Assembly (NCBI RefSeq): GCF_023218175.1
Contig: NZ_JALPTH010000030.1
Span: 1 to 64,000, forward strand
DNA: 64,000 nucleotides
Direction: 5' to 3'
Source: Streptomyces lichenis
Lineage (GTDB): Bacteria; Actinomycetota; Actinomycetes; Streptomycetales; Streptomycetaceae
Positions 51,593 through 59,750 of this stretch are shown one piece after another. The translations under genes and the position numbers were made by a program. Position 1 is the first letter of the stretch, and the number at the start of each line of letters is the position of its first letter. The notes beneath the pieces are model-generated. The model was given only the letters and a program-made list of their open reading frames with translations, did not search any database and was not told the DNA's origin.

Positions 51593-52270
51593 ATGACCCG
51601 TGTACTGCTCGCCGAGGACGACGCATCCATCTCGGAACCGCTGGCCCGCGCCCTGCGGCGGGAGGGATACGAGGTCGAGGTGCGCGAGAACGGGCCGAGC
51701 GCGCTGGAGACCGGACTCCAGGGCGGTGTGGACCTGGTCGTGCTCGACCTCGGGCTGCCCGGCATGGACGGCCTGGAGGTCGCCCGCCGGCTCCGCTCCG
51801 ACGGGCTGACCGTGCCGATCCTGGTGCTCACCGCCCGCGCCGACGAGGTGGACACCGTGGTCGGGCTGGACGCCGGCGCCGACGACTACGTCACCAAGCC
51901 GTTCCGCCTCGCCGAACTGCTCGCCCGGGTCCGGGCCCTGCTGCGGCGCGGCGCCGGCGAACCGGCCCCCGCGCCCGCCCCGCACGGGGTGCGGATCGAC
52001 GTGGAGTCGCACCGGGCCTGGATGGGCGAGGAGGAACTCCAGCTCACCGCCAAGGAGTTCGACCTGCTGCGGGTCCTGGTCCGGGACGCCGGCCGGGTCG
52101 TCACCCGCGACCAGCTGATGCGCGAGGTGTGGGACACCACCTGGTGGTCCTCCACCAAGACCCTGGACATGCACATCTCCTGGCTGCGCAAGAAGCTCGG
52201 CGACGACGCCGCCAACCCCCGCTACATCGCCACCGTGCGCGGCGTCGGCTTCCGCTTCGAGAAGAACTGA
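51593..52270 (+). CDS. OmpR/PhoB-family response regulator
   Basis: 225 aa; ATG 51593. Receiver domain: TRVLLAEDDASISEPLARAL (acidic pair), phospho-Asp in LVVLDLGLPGMDGLEVARRL, Thr in VLTARA, Lys in DYVTKPF. C-terminal winged helix: ELQLTAKEFDLLRVLVRDAG, RVVTRDQLMREVWDT, STKTLDMHISWLRKKLGDDA and YIATVRGVGFRFEKN. It is activated by the kinase 48 bp downstream on the same strand. Targets are unknown. Confidence 0.94.
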   Translation: MTRVLLAEDDASISEPLARALRREGYEVEVRENGPSALETGLQGGVDLVVLDLGLPGMDGLEVARRLRSDGLTVPILVLTARADEVDTVVGLDAGADDYVTKPFRLAELLARVRALLRRGAGEPAPAPAPHGVRIDVESHRAWMGEEELQLTAKEFDLLRVLVRDAGRVVTRDQLMREVWDTTWWSSTKTLDMHISWLRKKLGDDAANPRYIATVRGVGFRFEKN

Positions 52271-52317
52271 CCCCGGCGCGGACGCCCGAGAACCCGGACA
52301 ACAGCTAGGCAGGGGCC

Positions 52318-53616
52318 GTGCGCCGCCGACTCATCACCTCCACCCTCGCCGTCGTCCTCGTCGTCATCGCGGTCTTCGGCCTCTCCCTCGTCCTCGTGGA
52401 GACCCGCACCATCAGCGCCAGCGCCCAGGAGAGCGTGGACACCGAGGCGGTACGGCTGGTCAGCATCGTGGACAGCCGGCTGATCGGCGGCGAGCCGGTC
52501 AACCCGGACATCCTGGCCCGGCAGAGCGGCGCCCGCCGGTACGCCTCGATCGACATCACCGGCCGCCCCTCCATCGAGATCGGCTCCCGCCCGGGCGGCA
52601 GCGTCATCCGGGGCGAGGCGCACGGCGGACGCGGCGACCGCCAGGTCACCGTCACCGTCGAGGAGTCCCGCTCCTCCATCACCCGCGAGGTGGGCCGCTC
52701 GCTGCTGATCATCGGCGCGGTCGCGCTGCTCGCCGTGGTGGCGGCCATCCTGCTCGCGGTACGCCAGGCCAACCGGCTCGGCTCCCCGCTCACCGACCTC
52801 GCCGAGACCGCGGAACGCCTCGGCTCCGGCGACCCGCGCCCTCGCCACAAGCGGTACGGGGTGCCCGAGCTGGACCGGGTCGCGGACGTGCTGGACGCCT
52901 CCGCCGAGCGGATCGCCCGGATGCTCACCGCCGAGCGCCGGCTCGCCGCGGACGCCTCCCACCAGCTGCGCACCCCGCTGACCGCGCTGTCCATGCGGCT
53001 GGAGGAGATCTCCGACACCGGCGACCTGGACACCGTCCGGGAGGAGGCGCACGCCGCGCTCACCCAGGTGGAGCGGCTGACCGACGTGGTGGAGCGGCTG
53101 CTGACCAACTCGCGCGACCCCCGCACCGGCTCGGCGGTCGCCTTCGACCTGGACGAGGTCGTCAAGCAGCAGACCGAGGAGTGGCGGCCCGCCTACCGCA
53201 GCGCCGGCCGGGCCGTGGTCGCCTCCGGCAAGACCGGCATCCGCGCGGTCGGCACCCCCGGGGCGGTCGCCCAGGTGCTGGCCGCGCTGATCGAGAACTC
53301 GCTGATGCACGGCGGCGGCACGGTGGCCCTGCGCACCCGGGTCACCGGCAACCAGGTGGTGGTGGAGGTCGCCGACGAGGGCCAGGGCGTGCCGCCCGAC
53401 CTCGGCGCGCGGATCTTCGAGCGGGCGATCAGCGGCCGCAACTCCACCGGCATCGGGCTCGCCGTCGCCCGGGACCTCGCCGAGGCCGACGGCGGCCGGC
53501 TGGAGCTGCTCCAGCCCCAGCCGGCGGTGTTCGCGCTCTTCCTCAGCCGCGAGGTCGGCGGCCAGGACCGGGAGCCGGTCGGGCCCCGCGAGGAGCCTCC
53601 GCCGACGGTCCGCTGA
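52318..53616 (+). CDS. Membrane sensor histidine kinase
   Basis: 432 aa; GTG 52318. TM1 (~6-26: TSTLAVVLVVIAVFGLSLVL), an extracellular sensor of ~100 residues, TM2 (~128-148: LLIIGAVALLAVVAAILLAV), HAMP-like linker, HisKA with LAADASHQLRTPLTALSMRL, and HATPase_c with ALIENSLMHGGGTVALRTRV (N), VADEGQGVPPDLG (G1), STGIGLAVARDLAEADGGRL (G2). It pairs with the response regulator. No known sensor motif is visible in the extracellular part. Confidence 0.93.
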   Translation: MRRRLITSTLAVVLVVIAVFGLSLVLVETRTISASAQESVDTEAVRLVSIVDSRLIGGEPVNPDILARQSGARRYASIDITGRPSIEIGSRPGGSVIRGEAHGGRGDRQVTVTVEESRSSITREVGRSLLIIGAVALLAVVAAILLAVRQANRLGSPLTDLAETAERLGSGDPRPRHKRYGVPELDRVADVLDASAERIARMLTAERRLAADASHQLRTPLTALSMRLEEISDTGDLDTVREEAHAALTQVERLTDVVERLLTNSRDPRTGSAVAFDLDEVVKQQTEEWRPAYRSAGRAVVASGKTGIRAVGTPGAVAQVLAALIENSLMHGGGTVALRTRVTGNQVVVEVADEGQGVPPDLGARIFERAISGRNSTGIGLAVARDLAEADGGRLELLQPQPAVFALFLSREVGGQDREPVGPREEPPPTVR

Positions 53617-53632
53617 GACCACCCGGGGAACG

Positions 53633-54181
53633 TCAGCGGTGCCGGGGCGCGGCGGCCCGCTCCCGCTCCCGGCTCGGCTCGCCCTCCAGGGCCTCTGCCC
53701 GCTCCAGGATCGCCTCCGCGGTCTGCACGGCCTCGTCGTCCGGGTCCGGGGGCAGCGCACGGAAGACCCAGGTCCGGTAGGACCAGAAGCGGAAGAGCGT
53801 GGCCACCGCGATGCCGGAGAACTTGAAGACGTTGGACTGCAGCGGGGTGTCCCAGCCGAAGCCGTAGGTCGCCGCGTACAGCACCCCGTTCTCGATCACC
53901 AGCCCGGCCAGGCTGAACAGCAGGAAGAGGGTCAGCTCGCGGGTGCGCCCGGACTTGTCGCGGTCCCGGTACGCGAAGTAGCGGAAGCCCACGTAGTTGC
54001 AGACGATGGCGATGACCGTGGCGAGGATGCTGGCCCGGACCACCGGCAACTCGGTGGTGTGCCGGACCAGGTTGAAGGCCGCCATGTTGACCAGCAGCCC
54101 GACCCCGCCGACGAGACCGAACTTCGCGATCTCGCGGAGGAGCCGGTCCAGCCGCACCCGGAGGGCGCCCCGTTCACTCAT
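53633..54181 (-). CDS. GtrA family membrane protein
   Basis: 182 aa; ATG 54181. Four transmembrane helices in the GtrA pattern: EIAKFGLVGGVGLLVNMAAF, VRASILATVIAIVCNYVGFR, ELTLFLLFSLAGLVIENGVL and SNVFKFSGIAVATLFRFWSY, followed by RTWVFRAL. The C-terminal ~45 residues are charged. GtrA proteins are thought to move polyprenyl-phosphate-linked sugars across the membrane. The C-terminus converges with the histidine kinase gene. It shares a 237-bp upstream region with purK. Confidence 0.9.
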   Translation of the reverse strand: MSERGALRVRLDRLLREIAKFGLVGGVGLLVNMAAFNLVRHTTELPVVRASILATVIAIVCNYVGFRYFAYRDRDKSGRTRELTLFLLFSLAGLVIENGVLYAATYGFGWDTPLQSNVFKFSGIAVATLFRFWSYRTWVFRALPPDPDDEAVQTAEAILERAEALEGEPSRERERAAAPRHR

Positions 54182-54192
54182 GGTGATCTCTC

Positions 54193-54245
54193 GGTCCTGT
54201 CGTCCGGTGTGGTCCGTGGTCCATGGTCCATCTGGTCCACCTGGT
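54193..54245. repeat. Tandem GGTCC-type short repeats between gtrA and purK
   Basis: GGTCC recurs at 54193, 54211, 54218, 54225 and 54234, several as GGTCCAT or GGTCCAC in register of 7-9 bp, just upstream of the gtrA start codon. They could be a regulator-binding array or simple slippage sequence. Confidence 0.55.
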
Positions 54246-54418
54246 CGGTCGGGCGGCCCCCTGGCCCGTATGCGCACCCGTACGCGCCTCGCGTACTGCG
54301 CACGGGCCATGCTAACCATCGGCCGAACGGGGCGCCCGGGCGGAGCGGGACGGCCTCCGTACTGCCCGTGGTCCCGGCCGGGCCGGGGGCTGTCCGAGCG
54401 GCCGGATACCCTGGAAGG

Positions 54419-55570
54419 GTGACGTTCCCGGTAGTCGGCATGGTCGGCGGCGGCCAGCTCGCCCGTATGACCCACGAGGCGGGCATCCCCCTCGGCATCA
54501 GATTCAAGATCCTCAGTGACACTCCGCAGGATTCCGCGGCCCAGGTCGTCGGCGATGTCGTCATCGGCGACTACCGCGACCTGGACACGCTCCGTGAGTT
54601 CGCCCGCGGCTGCGATGTGATCACCTTCGACCACGAGCATGTGCCCACCGAGCACCTGCGGGCCCTGGAAGCGGACGGCATCCCCGTCCGCCCGGGGCCC
54701 GACGCCTTGGTGCACGCCCAGGACAAGGGCGTGATGCGGGCCAGGCTCACCGAGATCGGCGTGCCCTGCCCGCGCCACCGCATCGTGACCGACCCCGCCG
54801 ACGTGGCCGCCTTCGCGGCCGAGGGCGGCGGCGAGGGGGACGGCTTCCCGGTCATCCTGAAGACGGTGCGCGGCGGGTACGACGGCAAGGGCGTGTGGTT
54901 CGTCCGCTCCGAGGCGGAGGCCCGCGACCCGTTCCTGGCGGGCGTCCCGGTGCTCGCCGAGGAGATGGTGGACTTCACCCGCGAGCTGGCGGCGAACGTC
55001 GTCCGCTCCCCGCACGGCCAGGCCGTGGCGTATCCGGTGGTGGAGTCCCGGCAGGTGGACGGCGTCTGCGACACGGTGATCGCGCCCGCCCCCGAGCTCT
55101 CCGAGGAGCTGTCCGGCGCCGCCCAGGAGCTGGCCCTGCGGATCGCCCGCGAGCTGGGCGTGACCGGGCACCTGGCGGTCGAGCTGTTCGAGACCCGGGA
55201 CGGCCGGATCCTCGTCAACGAGCTGGCCATGCGCCCGCACAACTCGGGCCACTGGACCCAGGACGGCGCGGTCACCTCGCAGTTCGCCAACCATGTGCGG
55301 GCCGTGCTGGACCTGCCGCTCGGCGACCCGCGCCCGCGCGCCCCCTGGACGGTCATGGTCAACGTCCTCGGCGGCGACTACCCGGACATGTACCAGGGCT
55401 ATCTGCACTGCATGGCCCGCGACCCCCAGCTGACGATCCACATGTACGGCAAGGACGTGAAGCCCGGCCGCAAGGTGGGCCATGTCAACACCTACGGCGA
55501 CGAACTCGGCGAGGTGCTGGAGCGCGCCCGCCACGCCGCCGGCTATCTGCGAGGAACGATCGTTGAGTAA
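54419..55570 (+). CDS. purK: N5-carboxyaminoimidazole ribonucleotide synthase
   Basis: 383 aa; GTG 54419 gives the family N-terminus TFPVVGMVGGGQLARMTHEA, though its Shine-Dalgarno (GGAAG) is close. ATP-grasp enzyme: CDVITFDHEHVPTEHL, GFPVILKTVRGGYDGKGVWF (Lys and Gly-rich loop), MVDFTRELAANVVRSPHGQA, GVTGHLAVELFETRDGRILV and NELAMRPHNSGHWTQDGAVT. It makes N5-CAIR from AIR, bicarbonate and ATP in purine synthesis. It is translationally overlapped by purE (8 bp). Confidence 0.95.
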   Translation: MTFPVVGMVGGGQLARMTHEAGIPLGIRFKILSDTPQDSAAQVVGDVVIGDYRDLDTLREFARGCDVITFDHEHVPTEHLRALEADGIPVRPGPDALVHAQDKGVMRARLTEIGVPCPRHRIVTDPADVAAFAAEGGGEGDGFPVILKTVRGGYDGKGVWFVRSEAEARDPFLAGVPVLAEEMVDFTRELAANVVRSPHGQAVAYPVVESRQVDGVCDTVIAPAPELSEELSGAAQELALRIARELGVTGHLAVELFETRDGRILVNELAMRPHNSGHWTQDGAVTSQFANHVRAVLDLPLGDPRPRAPWTVMVNVLGGDYPDMYQGYLHCMARDPQLTIHMYGKDVKPGRKVGHVNTYGDELGEVLERARHAAGYLRGTIVE

Positions 55571-56087
55571 CCCACTGGTCGGCATCGTGATGGGCTCGGA
55601 CTCGGACTGGCCCGTGATGGAGGCCGCCGCGCAGGCGCTGGACGAGTTCGAGGTCCCGTACGAGGTGGACGTGGTCTCCGCGCACCGGATGCCGCGCGAG
55701 ATGGTCTCCTACGGGGAGCGGGCGGCCGGTCGCGGGCTGAAGGCGATCGTGGCGGGCGCCGGCGGGGCCGCGCACCTGCCCGGGATGCTCGCCTCGGTCA
55801 CCCCGCTCCCGGTCATCGGCGTCCCCGTACCGCTGAAGTACCTGGACGGCATGGACTCCCTGCTCTCCATCGTGCAGATGCCGGCCGGGGTGCCGGTGGC
55901 CACCGTCTCGGTCGGCGGCGCCCGCAACGCGGGCCTGCTGGCCGCCCGTGTCCTCGCCACCGCCGACCCCGAGCTGCGCTCCCGTATGGAGGACTTCCAG
56001 CGCGAGCTGAACGAGCAGGCCACCGAGAAGGGCAAGCGGCTGCGGGCGAAGGTCGAGGGCTCCACGTCGTTCGGCTTCGCCCGGTGA
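55563..56087 (+). CDS. purE: N5-carboxyaminoimidazole ribonucleotide mutase
   Basis: 174 aa from a TTG start overlapping the purK stop, with GAGGAACG upstream. Class I PurE: VGIVMGSDSDWPVMEAAAQA, VDVVSAHRMPREMVSYGERA (catalytic His), AIVAGAGGAAHLPGMLASVT, PVIGVPVPLKYLDGMDSLLS, and QMPAGVPVATVSVGGARNAG. It rearranges N5-CAIR to CAIR. Its stop overlaps the dipeptidase GTG (GTGA), so purK-purE-dipeptidase is one coupled unit. Confidence 0.95.
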   Translation: MSNPLVGIVMGSDSDWPVMEAAAQALDEFEVPYEVDVVSAHRMPREMVSYGERAAGRGLKAIVAGAGGAAHLPGMLASVTPLPVIGVPVPLKYLDGMDSLLSIVQMPAGVPVATVSVGGARNAGLLAARVLATADPELRSRMEDFQRELNEQATEKGKRLRAKVEGSTSFGFAR

Positions 56088-57283
56088 GCCCGGTGCCCGA
56101 GGTGCGGGGATCACTCGCCGAGGCCCGCGCCCTGCTGGCCGACTTCCCGGTGGTCGACGGGCACAACGACCTGCCCTGGGCGCTGCGCGAGCACGCCGGC
56201 TACGACCTCGACCGGCTGGACGTGGCCGCCGACCAGACCGGCCGGCTGCACACCGATCTGCCGCGGCTGCGCTCCGGCGGGGTCGGCGCCCAGTTCTGGT
56301 CCGTCTACGTCCGCAGCGACATGGCCGGGGACGACGCGGTCAGCGCCACCCTGGAGCAGATCGACTGCGTGGACCGGCTGCTGGCCCGCCACCCGGCCGA
56401 GCTGGCCCCGGCGCTCACCGCCGACGACATGGAGGCCGCCCGCGCGGCCGGGCGGATCGCCTCCCTCAAGGGGGCCGAGGGCGGCCACTCCATCAACAGC
56501 TCCCTCGCCACCCTCCGCGCCCTCCACACCCTCGGCGTCCGCTATATGACGCTCACCCACAACGACAACATCCCCTGGGCCGACTCGGCGACCGACGAGC
56601 CGGGCGTGGGCGGGCTCTCCGCCTTCGGCCGCGAGGTCGTACGGGAGATGAACCGGCTCGGGATGCTGGTGGACCTCTCCCATGTGGCGGCCACCACCAT
56701 GCGGGACGCCCTGGACACCTCCGAGGCGCCGGTGATCTTCTCGCACTCCTCGGCCCGGGCGGTCTGCGACCACCCCCGCAACATCCCCGACGGCATCCTG
56801 GAGCGGCTGCCGGCCAACGGCGGCGTCGCCATGGCCACCTTCGTGCCCAAGTTCGTCCTGCCGGCGGCGGTGGAGTGGACCCGGCGCGCCGACGAGAACA
56901 TGCGCGCCCACGGCCTGCACCACCTGGACACCAGCGCCCGGGCGATGGCCGTGCACGCGGCCTTCGAGGCGGCCGAACCGCGCCCCACCGCCACCGCGGC
57001 CACCGTCGCGGACCACCTGGACCACATGCGCGAGGCGGCCGGCATCGCGCACATCGGCATCGGCGGCGACTTCGACGGCACCGCGTTCACCCCGTCCGAC
57101 CTGGCGGACGTGGCCGGCTATCCGAACCTCATCGCCGAACTGCTCGACCGCCGCTGGTCGCGTACCGACATCGCCATGCTGACCTGGCAGAACGCGGTCC
57201 GGGTGCTCCGCGACGCCGAGTCCGTGGCCCGCGCCTCGACCCGGCCCCCGTCCACCGCCACCCTCGCCTCCCTGGACGGCTGA
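56084..57283 (+). CDS. M19 membrane-type dipeptidase (renal dipeptidase family)
   Basis: 399 aa; GTG 56084 overlaps purE. All M19 metal ligands are present: VVDGHNDLPWALREHA (HxD), SLKGAEGGHSINSS (bridging Glu), MLVDLSHVAATTMRDALDTS (His), FSHSSARAVCDHPRNI (His), and HIGIGGDFDGTAFTPSDLAD (Asp). It hydrolyses dipeptides, possibly D-amino-acid-containing or dehydro-dipeptides. No signal peptide, so it is cytosolic. It is followed by a degenerate paralogue. Confidence 0.92.
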   Translation: MSPVPEVRGSLAEARALLADFPVVDGHNDLPWALREHAGYDLDRLDVAADQTGRLHTDLPRLRSGGVGAQFWSVYVRSDMAGDDAVSATLEQIDCVDRLLARHPAELAPALTADDMEAARAAGRIASLKGAEGGHSINSSLATLRALHTLGVRYMTLTHNDNIPWADSATDEPGVGGLSAFGREVVREMNRLGMLVDLSHVAATTMRDALDTSEAPVIFSHSSARAVCDHPRNIPDGILERLPANGGVAMATFVPKFVLPAAVEWTRRADENMRAHGLHHLDTSARAMAVHAAFEAAEPRPTATAATVADHLDHMREAAGIAHIGIGGDFDGTAFTPSDLADVAGYPNLIAELLDRRWSRTDIAMLTWQNAVRVLRDAESVARASTRPPSTATLASLDG

Positions 57284-57314
57284 CCCGCCCGAAGGCAGGA
57301 CGAACGGCCCGTAC

Positions 57315-57348
57315 GCGGCGGTGTCCCCCATCCGGCGGACACCGCCGC
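57315..57348 (+). terminator. Hairpin after the purK-purE-dipeptidase unit
   Basis: GCGGCGGTGTCC and GGACACCGCCGC form a perfect 12-bp stem with a 10-nt loop, 31 bp after the dipeptidase stop. Confidence 0.75.
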
Positions 57349-57384
57349 GCCGTCGCATCCGCTCCGTGCCACCGTGGTGGGCAG

Positions 57385-57435
57385 GGCGTGCCGTCCGGAG
57401 CGCGCTGCCCCCCCCGCTCGCCCGGACGGCACGCC
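57385..57435 (+). terminator. Second hairpin, just upstream of the dipeptidase-like gene
   Basis: GGCGTGCCGTCCGG (57385-57398) pairs perfectly with CCGGACGGCACGCC (57422-57435) across a 23-nt loop, ending 29 bp before the ATG. It may be a terminator or a 5'-leader structure of the next gene. Confidence 0.55.
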
Positions 57436-57464
57436 CGCACCGTCTCGTGTCCCGGAGCGGAGCC

Positions 57465-58523
57465 ATGGCAGACCTTCAGCACCTCCCGTACGCGGATTCC
57501 GCCGCCTTCGGAGAGCCCGACGACCCGCCTCCCGCCCAGGCACCCACCCCCGCCGCGTTCGACCTGGAGCGCGCCCGCGTGCTGCTGGCCGCCCAACTGG
57601 TGGTGGACGGCCACAACACCCTGGGCCAGCAGCTGGACCACACCCACTGGCAGGACCTGATGTACGGGTCCGTCCTGCTGGACACCGACATCCCGCGCAT
57701 CCGGGCCGGCGGGGTCGGCGCCCAGTTCTGGTCCCTGCACACCGGCCCGGACGCCACCGGCGACAGCGCGGTCAGCGCCACCCTGGACCGGATCGACGCG
57801 GTCACCACCCTGATCGCCTCCTGCCCGGAGGCGCTGCGCCTGGTCACCGGCGCCGACGAGATGGCCGAGGCCCGCGACAGCGGCCGGATCGCCTCGCTCC
57901 TCGGCCCGGTCGCCGGGGCCGCGCTCGCCGACTCGCTGGGCACCCTGCGCGCGTACCACGCCCTCGGCGTCCGCAGCGCCACCGTGGCCGGGGCCCACTG
58001 GACGGCCACCGGGCTCACCCCCTTCGGCGAGTCCGTCATCCGCGAGATGAACCGCCTGGGCGTCCTGGTCGACCTCTCCGGCGCCGCCGAGGAGACCATG
58101 GACCGCGTACTGGCCGTCACCAGCGCCCCGGTGATCCTCTCCCGCTCCGCCGCGCGCGTCCTCACCGACCACCCCGGCAACGTCTCCGACGACATCCTGC
58201 GCCGGCTGCGCGCCAACCGGGGTGTCTGCATGGTCAGTTTCGCCCCCGGCCAGGTGTGCCACGACGACCAGCCGGCCTCCCTCCGGGACGTCGCCGACCA
58301 TGTCGAGCACGTCCGCGCCCTGGCCGGCCCCGAGTCCGTCGGCCTGGCCGGCTCCTACGGCACCGCCGTCGACGCCCCGCACACCATCGGCCTGGAGGAC
58401 GCCTCCTGCTACCCCAACCTCATCGCGGAGCTGCTGCACCGCGACTGGTCGGAGGCCGATATCGCGGCACTGACCTGGGGCAACGCGGCGAGAGTGGTAC
58501 GGGAGGCCAAAGCGCCCCACTAG
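57465..58523 (+). CDS. Dipeptidase-like M19 paralogue lacking the metal ligands
   Basis: 352 aa; ATG 57465 behind GGAGCGGAGCC. It aligns over its whole length with the preceding M19 dipeptidase, but the catalytic blocks are changed: VVDGHNTLGQQ (Asp of HxD is Thr), SLLGPVAGAALADS (bridging Glu lost), VLVDLSGAAEETMDRVLAVT (His to Gly), LSRSAARVLTDHPGNV (His to Arg), VGLAGSYGTAVDA (Asp lost). Flanking structural blocks (RAGGVGAQFWSLHTGPDATG; CYPNLIAELLHRDWSEADIA) are intact and the frame is open. It is probably a non-catalytic or repurposed protein kept under selection. Confidence 0.88.
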   Translation: MADLQHLPYADSAAFGEPDDPPPAQAPTPAAFDLERARVLLAAQLVVDGHNTLGQQLDHTHWQDLMYGSVLLDTDIPRIRAGGVGAQFWSLHTGPDATGDSAVSATLDRIDAVTTLIASCPEALRLVTGADEMAEARDSGRIASLLGPVAGAALADSLGTLRAYHALGVRSATVAGAHWTATGLTPFGESVIREMNRLGVLVDLSGAAEETMDRVLAVTSAPVILSRSAARVLTDHPGNVSDDILRRLRANRGVCMVSFAPGQVCHDDQPASLRDVADHVEHVRALAGPESVGLAGSYGTAVDAPHTIGLEDASCYPNLIAELLHRDWSEADIAALTWGNAARVVREAKAPH

Positions 58524-58598
58524 CGGCGCCCACCGGACCGAGCGCGACTCGGACGACACCGAGGCTCGCGTCCGCGTCGACATCGACTGCCCCGGGGG

Positions 58599-59687
58599 TC
58601 ACACCCGGGTCAGGGCGGAACGGGTCGGCACCGGCCGGCGGGTCGTGGACGTCAACGTCCTCTGACCCCCGTCCCCCGCCGCCCGTCTCCGCTCGCTCAC
58701 CCACTTCTGCCAGTCGCGCGGCGACTGCCCGTACTCCTCCCGGAAGGCCCGGCTGAAGTGGCTCGGGCTCACAAAACCCCAGCGCCGGGCGACCGCCGCC
58801 ACACCGTCCCGGGCGGCGGCGGGTTCCAGCAGGTCCTGGCGGCAGCGCTTGAGCCGCTCCGCGCGGATCCACCGGCCCACCGACAACTCCTCGGCGCGGA
58901 ACAGCACATGCAGATAGCGGACCGAGATGAAGTGCGCGGCGGCGATGGTGGCCGGCGACAGATCGGGATCGCCCAGGTTGCGGATGACGTGGTCCTTCAC
59001 CCGGACGAGCAGGGCCGCGGCCCGGTCCGGCGCCTGCGGGGCGAACCGCCCGCACCGCTCGTCGATCAGCATGGCCAGCAGGTCCAGCGCCGTCCTGCCC
59101 AGCTGATGGCCCATCGGCCCCTCCAACTCGGCGGCGGAGCTTCCCAGTCGGGAGAGGAAGGACGCCACCAGTCGGTGGCAGCCGTCCGTGCGGGCGAACG
59201 CGGTCGCGGTCACCGCCCGCAGGTCCCCCTCCCGTACCCGTAGATCGGCCCGGGGGAACTGGAACGAGAGGAACCGGAAGGCGCACCGCAGTTCCTTGCG
59301 GAACGGCCGCGAGGGGTCGGAGAGCGACAGTTCGCCCGGCCCGATACGGGACTGCCGGCCGTCCTGGTCCTTGAGCGCCGCACCCCGCTGCTGGAGGCTC
59401 AGGATGAGGAAGTCGTCACCGCCCCGGGCGATGAGCCGCCGGTTGCGGGTCACCGCCTGCGGCCCCGCCTCGACCCGCGACACCTGTACGGGGCCGAGCT
59501 GCCGGCTGACGATGCGCCCGGGGGCCGGAGCCGCCTCCAGGAACCGCACATCGAGCGGGACGAACGCCCGGGACACCGCCTCGTGCCAGAGCTCCGCCCG
59601 GTCCCCGGACACGGGAAGCGGCGCGGTGTCCAGGCCGGCGGTGGCGAAGAGACCGACGGGAGCAGGATCAGGCGACTCAGGGGACAC
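58599..59687 (-). CDS. AraC-family transcriptional regulator
   Basis: 362 aa from GTG 59687 with GGAGGAACA upstream. N-terminal AraC_binding_2-type cupin region (~35-200: LWHEAVSRAFVPLDVRFLEA, RVEAGPQAVTRNRRLIARGG, ISLQQRG-type LILSLQQRGAALKDQDGRQS). C-terminal double HTH (~240-345: VKDHVIRNLGDPDLSPATIA, AAHFISVRYLHVLFRAEELS, VAAVARRWGFVSPSHFSRAF, REEYGQSPRDWQKW). It is divergent from the large NTPase regulator across 63 bp that contain a long dyad, a likely shared operator. The inducer is unknown. Confidence 0.9.
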   Translation of the reverse strand: MSPESPDPAPVGLFATAGLDTAPLPVSGDRAELWHEAVSRAFVPLDVRFLEAAPAPGRIVSRQLGPVQVSRVEAGPQAVTRNRRLIARGGDDFLILSLQQRGAALKDQDGRQSRIGPGELSLSDPSRPFRKELRCAFRFLSFQFPRADLRVREGDLRAVTATAFARTDGCHRLVASFLSRLGSSAAELEGPMGHQLGRTALDLLAMLIDERCGRFAPQAPDRAAALLVRVKDHVIRNLGDPDLSPATIAAAHFISVRYLHVLFRAEELSVGRWIRAERLKRCRQDLLEPAAARDGVAAVARRWGFVSPSHFSRAFREEYGQSPRDWQKWVSERRRAAGDGGQRTLTSTTRRPVPTRSALTRV

Positions 59688-59703
59688 TGTTCCTCCGATC
59701 GTT

Positions 59704-59734
59704 CCGGAGCGATATGTGACCACATCGGCTCCGG
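59704..59734. promoter_or_regulatory. Near-perfect 31-bp dyad in the AraC/NTPase divergent promoter
   Basis: Outer arms CCGGAGC (59704-59710) and GCTCCGG (59728-59734), inner arms ATGTG and CACAT (59714-59718, 59721-59725) around a central AC, with a single-base offset between the halves. It fills the 63-bp gap between the two start codons, so one regulator could control both genes. Confidence 0.6.
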
Positions 59735-59750
59735 GACGGACCAGGAACGA

